64,000 bases of DNA from Streptomyces sp. CA-210063 (GTDB lineage Bacteria > Actinomycetota > Actinomycetes > Streptomycetales > Streptomycetaceae): contig NZ_CP102512.1 of NCBI RefSeq assembly GCF_024612015.1, positions 10,726,001-10,790,000 of the forward strand, given 5' to 3'. Positions 59,463-64,000 of this stretch are shown here, piece after piece. Each line of letters begins with the position of its first letter. Positions within the stretch are counted from its first letter, which is position 1. The notes below the pieces were generated by a model that was not told the DNA's origin, searched no databases, and saw only the letters and a list, made by a program, of their open reading frames with translations. Made by a program: the position numbers and the translations under genes.

Positions 59463-60959
59463 TTACTCCCCTGACGGGGCCGTCAGCGGGACGCCCAGAG
59501 CCACCGGTGTACCGAAGTTCGGCGTGCCGTCGGCGTTCCAGGTGAACTTCTGCGCCCTCGTGGAGCGGTTCATGTCACAGCCGCCGCTCGCGGAGTTGTT
59601 GGCGTGGTAGACCATCCAGTCCTCGGTCCCGTCGGGCGACTTGAAGAAGCCGTTGTGGCCGGGGCCGTACACGCCGTTGGCATGGGAGCGCTGGAAGACC
59701 GGGTTCGGTGACTTGACCCACGAGGAGGAGCTGAGCGGGTCGCCGCCGTTGTAGGTGAGCATGCCCAGCTTGTAGTCGGGCGTGGAGCAGTGGCTCGCGG
59801 AGTAGACGATGAACGTCCTGCCGTTCCGTTGGAGCACCTCGGCGCCCTCGTTGACCGCGCCGCCCACCGTCTCCCAGCTGTAGGTCGGTGTGGACAGCAC
59901 ACGCCGGGTGCCGCTCGCGGTCCACGGGTTGGACAGCGGCCGGATGAACATGGGCTGCGAGCCGTTGTAGAAGGTGCCGAGGAGGTACAGCTTGCCGTTG
60001 AGCTGGAGGATGCCGGGATCAAGCTCCCAGGTGTTGTCCTGTGTCGGGTCGAGCAGGTCGGCCTTGAAGGTGTAGGGCCCCATCGGGTCCAGGCCGGCGC
60101 TCTCCAGTACATGGATGCGCTGGGTGCCCAGGTCGAACGGCTCCCGCCCGGCCGTGTAGTAGAAGTACCACCGCTTGCCGCCCGGGCCGTCGAGCAGATG
60201 GAACTCCGGGGCCCACATCGTGCCGGCCCCGTTGGGCCGGGTCAGGTTGAAGAGCACCTGTTCGTCGGCCGTGGCGAGCCCCGCCAGGGTTGGGGACTTG
60301 CGCATGGTGATCGTCGAGTTCCACGTCGTGGTGGCGAGGTAGTAGGAGCCGTCGTGGTACGTCAGCCACGGGTCGGGGCCGCGCTGGGCGAGCGGGTTGG
60401 TGAACGTGCCCGGGCTCGTGCCGCCCCCGGTGAAGCCGGGCAGTCGCCACACCCTGCCGTTCGCGGTGCCGCACGGCAGCTGCACCAGGTTGGTGTTCGA
60501 CGCCGACGAACCGCCGCTCGGGGTGACGCACTTGCCCGAGCTGACGGAGACCAGGTTGAAAGTCTTGTCGGCGCCGCTCACCGACACCGCCACGAGCCGC
60601 CACTGCTGGTTCGTGGCGCCGTGGCAGGGCCACTGGATGATCGCCGCGTTGTCGGCCGTGGACGCGCCTGAGACGTCGACGCACTGGCCGGACCGGGTGG
60701 TGACCGTGTAGGTGTCGCCCGTCCCCGAGACCGGGGTGAAGCCGAGGGCCTGGCCGGCTTCGGAACCGCAGGTGAAGGCGCGCAGCTGAGTCCCGTTGGC
60801 CGACGAACCGTTCGGCAGATCCAGGCAGTTGCCGCCGTGCTGGTTCACGCCCGTCGAGGTGAACGTGACAGCGGCGGCGGCGGGCGGCGGCGCCACCAGG
60901 AAGGCGACCACCATGGTGAGTACGCCGATGAGCGCGGACAGGCATCTTGAACGAGTCAC
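59463..60959 (-). CDS. Secreted GH43-family glycoside hydrolase with ricin-type CBM13
   Basis: 498 residues from GTG 60959. Signal peptide: CLSALIGVLTMVVAFLVAPP then PAAAA. A CBM13 beta-trefoil spans about residues 35-170 (NCLDLPNGSSANGTQLRAFT; QCVDVSGASTADNAAIIQWP; KCVTPSGGSSASNTNLVQLP). The five-bladed GH43 domain follows: Asp base in NPLAQRGPDPWLTYHDGSYY, MWAPEFHLL, LDPGILQLNGKLYLLGTF and the likely acid Glu in AVNEGAEVLQRNGRTFIVYS. It probably acts on arabinan, arabinoxylan or related side chains outside the cell. Its start overlaps the stop of the upstream glycosidase gene (GTGA), forming an operon. Confidence 0.85.
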   Translation of the reverse strand: MTRSRCLSALIGVLTMVVAFLVAPPPAAAAVTFTSTGVNQHGGNCLDLPNGSSANGTQLRAFTCGSEAGQALGFTPVSGTGDTYTVTTRSGQCVDVSGASTADNAAIIQWPCHGATNQQWRLVAVSVSGADKTFNLVSVSSGKCVTPSGGSSASNTNLVQLPCGTANGRVWRLPGFTGGGTSPGTFTNPLAQRGPDPWLTYHDGSYYLATTTWNSTITMRKSPTLAGLATADEQVLFNLTRPNGAGTMWAPEFHLLDGPGGKRWYFYYTAGREPFDLGTQRIHVLESAGLDPMGPYTFKADLLDPTQDNTWELDPGILQLNGKLYLLGTFYNGSQPMFIRPLSNPWTASGTRRVLSTPTYSWETVGGAVNEGAEVLQRNGRTFIVYSASHCSTPDYKLGMLTYNGGDPLSSSSWVKSPNPVFQRSHANGVYGPGHNGFFKSPDGTEDWMVYHANNSASGGCDMNRSTRAQKFTWNADGTPNFGTPVALGVPLTAPSGE

Positions 60960-63900
60960 GGGCCGTACACCTTTGCTTCCAGGAGGCCGACGGAGTTGGT
61001 GCCGTTACTGGTGAGCTGCACACGCAGTCGCGTGGTGTTCGTGGCGGTGAACGTGACGGTGTTGTACTGGTTCTTGGCCAGCGGGTAGCCGCTCGCGCCG
61101 GGCACGTCGACGTAGGCGCTGCCGTTCCAGTACTGGAGCTTCCACGAGGCGGGCATGTCGATGCCCTGGTCGTCGTCGAAGAAGTACACCTCGGCCCTGT
61201 CGATCGTCTTCGCCGACGGCCAGGTCAGTTCGGCCCACTGCTGCCCGGTCTCCGGCCAGGTGCCCCAGCGCGGATTGACGGTGTCGTCGGACGAGGGCGG
61301 GTCGATCCCGTCGTTGACGGCGGTGACGCTCTCCCAGGAGGAGGTGTACGACGCGGACGCCGTCGCGGACGTCGCCAGGTTGGCCGGTGGCTGGAGACCG
61401 CCACGGTTGAAGATCTTCACCTCGGTGAGTCCCGTCTTGGCCCCGGAGGCGTTGGTGGCCAGGACACGAACGCGCTGGGCGCTGACCGCCGGGAACCGCA
61501 CCAGGTTGTAATTGGCGCGTGGCGTTGCCGGGCCCTTGGTCTGGCCAGGCACGTTCAGCCACGAACTGCCGTTGTGATACTGGATGTCGTAGGCGGACGG
61601 GGCCCGGTAGGTGGTGCTCGCCGGGCGGCTGTCCTTGAAGTGCAGGCGCACCTCGTTGAACGTGCGTGCGGTGCCGAGGTTGAGCTCGTACCAGTCCTGA
61701 CTGTTGGCGGAACCGCCGGCGCCCCAGAAGGGCTCGTTGGTGGGGTAGCCGTCGACCGCCCCCGAGACGTTGCTGCCGGAGCCGGTGTGGGAGGCGGACA
61801 CCGTCGCCCCGGCGGCGAGGTTGGTCAGGTCGGCGGTCAGGTCGACGCCGGCCTTGGCGAACATGTCCACCAGCCGGGGGCTGTCCTGCACGACCTGGTT
61901 GGGCGCCTTGAGCCCGGGGACGGCGGTGTGGTGGGTGACCGAGCCGTTCGTGGTGACGTCACCGGTGGCGGGGTCCCACGTGAAGGGCACCAGCGAGCCG
62001 ACGGTGGCGACCCGGTTGCCGTTGACGTAGATCGAGTAGCCCTCCGGGACCCCGGGGTAGCGCACGACCTTGTCGGCCGGGTCGTCCCAGACGATGGACA
62101 GGTCGGCGCCCCGGTAGCGGAGGTTGTTGACCGTGAAGTGACTCCAGCCGATGTCGATCGGCGAGAGCTCCACCTTGGCGTCATTGCGGGGCCGCAGACC
62201 GGCGACGTCCTCGATCACGGTCCAGTTGCTGCTGCCGAGGATGTTGTGGTGGATCCAGGACCGGTAGTTGACCGAGCTGCCGTTCCAGTCGGCCCAGAAC
62301 TCGTTGGCGTCGGGCCACTGGGTGTTGCCGCCGACGTACTGCGCCCAGGCGTTCCAGTAGAGCAGCTTCTTGTAGTCGGTCGCGTTCATCCAGGAGTTGG
62401 GGTAGTTGCGCAGCACCGAGGAGTACAGCCGGAACTGGACGGTGGAGTTGATGGTGGAGAAGTTGTTGGAGCCGGGCTCCCCGGCGTCGGCCGCCGCCTT
62501 CTTGTCGACCTGGTTGGCCGTGTAGAAGGGGAAGACGGGGTACTGCGCCGGATCGTCGTACAGGCGCAGGGCCTGCTTGTACGTCGCCGTGTTGGGGACG
62601 GCGCCGACGGAGAACGGGTAGTAGTTGTTGATCTCCTTCCAGGGCACCCACTCGTTGGTCGACTTCAGCCGGTGCTCGAACAGCTGCCGGTTCGGGTTCC
62701 ACAGCACGTTGACGATCGCGTCCTTGATCTGCGTCGCCAGCGTGCGCATCTCGGTGGCCTTGGCCGTGTTGCCCATCGCCTCGTACGCCTGCGCGGCGGC
62801 GAGCGCGCCGCTGTACTGGTACGCGGACTCGGCGCGGTCCATATTGCCGGGCTTCCAGTGGAAGGAGACCGCGTCGGCGTCGTTGCCGGTCAGGGCGCCC
62901 CAGTCGTACTCGATCAGCTTGTTGCCGTCGTGGTCGTAGTGTGCGAGCTGGCCCTTGACGTCGCCCTCTGCGTAGCGGGCCAGGTTGCCGGCGATCGCGG
63001 GCTGGCCGCCGTGAATCTGGTAGCTCTTCCAGGCCGCCTCGGCGATGTACTGGGTGTAGCTGTTGGACCAGTTCTCCGGGTCGCCCGGGTTGTCCAGGAA
63101 CCGGCCGCCCTTGGAGGTCTGGCCGACGCTGAGCCAGTCGCCGTAGGCGTAGGCCGGGTTGCGTAGGTACTTGAGGTCGTCGATGTGCATGGGCTGGGTC
63201 AGCGCGATCGCGTTGTTTTAGCCGAGGACGCCCTCGGTGGAGGTCGGGAACTGGAAGGTCTGCCCGGGGATGTCGGCGTCGAGGTTGTTGAAGCGCATCA
63301 GCCACCAGCGGTAGTAGATGCTCTTCTTGATCGCGGCCTCGGGCACGTCGATGTAGGGCACGTTCCGCGCCCACCACAGGTTGTAGGCCTTGACGTGGGT
63401 CGCGAACGCGGTCGCGGGGGAGTGGCCCGCGTAGGCGTTGTACTCGGTGAGCGACTCGGGGATCTCGTCGGTGACGAAGCCCATGACCACCTTGGCGGTC
63501 ACGGTGGCTCCGGCCGCGATGGTCACGGACCGGTTGAGGCCGCCGCTGGAGACGGAGAAACCGTCGCCGGTGAGCCGGGGACGGATGGAGGTGAGGTTGT
63601 TGAAGGCGTTCACCTGCCCGGTCAGCTCGCTGCCGGTGCCCGTGGTGGCGTACGGGGAGGTCGCCCGCAACTGCAGCGTGGTGGAGCCGCTGCCGTTGTT
63701 CTTGATCGACAGGTTGGTCACGGCGACGTTGTTGTCGGTGATGAACTTGGTCTGGTCGACGGTGATCGAGCCGCTGGTGTGCACGCTCTTCCAGTGGCTG
63801 GGCGCCTGCCAACGCTGGGAGACCTGTTCGGTGAAGGTGCCCGGGCTGATCGCGACCGTGTAGGCGTTGTTGTCGTTGACGCTCTCCCAGTAGGCGACCT

Positions 63901-64000
63901 TGCCGCCGAACCCGAGCCTGGAAGGATCGTGTTCCTTCATGAAGACGGCCCGCCCACGGCTCATCAGCCAGGGGCCGGCCGGGTCGTTGCCGGAGCGGGC
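60956..64000 (-). pseudogene. Large secreted glycosidase with discoidin domains, stop-interrupted and partial
   Basis: The gene enters from beyond base 64000. The first segment (to 63221) has a beta-sandwich N-domain (SRLGFGGKVAYWESVNDNNA) and the start of an (alpha/alpha)6 domain (KKSIYYRWWLMRFNNLDADI). TAA at 63218-63220 replaces the expected Tyr of GVLGYNNAIALTQPMHIDD. The frame stays open to 60956 with MGH1-like barrel sequence (SFHWKPGNMDRAESAYQYSG; FWADWNGSSVNYRSWIHHNI) and two F5/8-type discoidin modules (VSASHTGSGSNVSGAVDGYP; GQQWAELTWPSAKTIDRAEV). It is coupled to the GH43 gene. One nonsense change separates it from function. Confidence 0.8.

Noticed and set aside
60947..63166. 739-residue plus-strand ORF opposite the large glycosidase
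   Set aside because: It is the GC-bias shadow of the minus-strand gene: Val/Gly/Arg-rich composition, no domain, and the opposite strand encodes recognisable discoidin and barrel sequence.
1..64000. tRNA or rRNA genes and an attachment site at a tRNA 3' end
   Set aside because: No cloverleaf-like sequence with a GTTCRANNC T-loop motif was noticed on either strand, so no RNA gene or tRNA-based att site is claimed.

Overview
The window is very GC-rich, uses GTG, TTG and ATG starts, and carries families typical of Streptomyces: a replication-relaxation protein, an XRE/DUF2975 pair, a CBM13-GH43 secreted enzyme and 'type III effector/HSP18 regulator'-type proteins. It reads as an accessory, decaying region such as a chromosome arm, large plasmid or island of a Streptomyces-like actinomycete. 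At least fourteen insertion-sequence copies or remnants of the IS110, IS630, IS21, IS701, IS5, IS1182, ISAs1, IS256, ISKra4 and IS3 types occupy it. Many are nested, frameshifted or truncated. All family calls rest on reading the translations; no database search was run.

Layout. 0-5.4 kb: a TetR regulator, an IS110 N-terminal remnant cut by an IS630-type element that carries a passenger gene between 26-bp perfect inverted repeats, then a broken IS21 copy. 5.9-8.0 kb: a coupled methyltransferase and salicylate-synthase-like pair. 8-14.9 kb: a truncated IS701 copy, a GNAT enzyme, a frameshifted HTH protein containing a heptanucleotide tandem repeat, a propeller-like protein, a methyltransferase and IS5-type remnants. 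14.9-22.0 kb: three nested layers. An IS21 element has istA split by a tyrosine-recombinase element, whose recombinase gene is in turn split by an IS5-type element. 22-24.6 kb: an IS701 remnant, a membrane protein, an XRE/membrane-protein pair, an IS630 tail and three degenerate CRISPR type I-E-like repeats that flip orientation.

24.7-37.9 kb is more gene-like. It holds a LysR regulator divergent from an M20 peptidase, a PH-like membrane protein, an RHH/Fic-like toxin-antitoxin pair, a TetR/MFS efflux locus with a palindromic operator region, a secreted protein, a GNAT enzyme, a TauE/SafE transporter, a truncated integrase, an alpha/beta hydrolase, a CNNM/CorC-type pair with the first gene truncated, and a cold-shock protein. 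37.9-51.3 kb alternates IS1182, IS5, ISKra4, IS630 and IS3 pieces with lone genes: a secreted small protein, a large membrane protein, a secreted helical-repeat protein, an S66 peptidase-like gene and a stray treZ 3' end.

51.4-53.8 kb holds a tightly coupled two-gene module, a small 101-residue protein followed by a 717-residue CHAT-protease-like protein. This is the best candidate for an undescribed system. 54.0-56.2 kb is an ISAs1-type element whose long inverted repeats enclose a DUF2975/XRE regulatory pair as well as a decayed transposase. 56.2-64 kb has a replication-relaxation gene, small unknowns, a frameshifted FG-GAP secreted protein and a translationally coupled extracellular glycosidase pair: a GH43 enzyme with a CBM13, and a large discoidin-domain glycosidase interrupted by a stop codon and running off the window.
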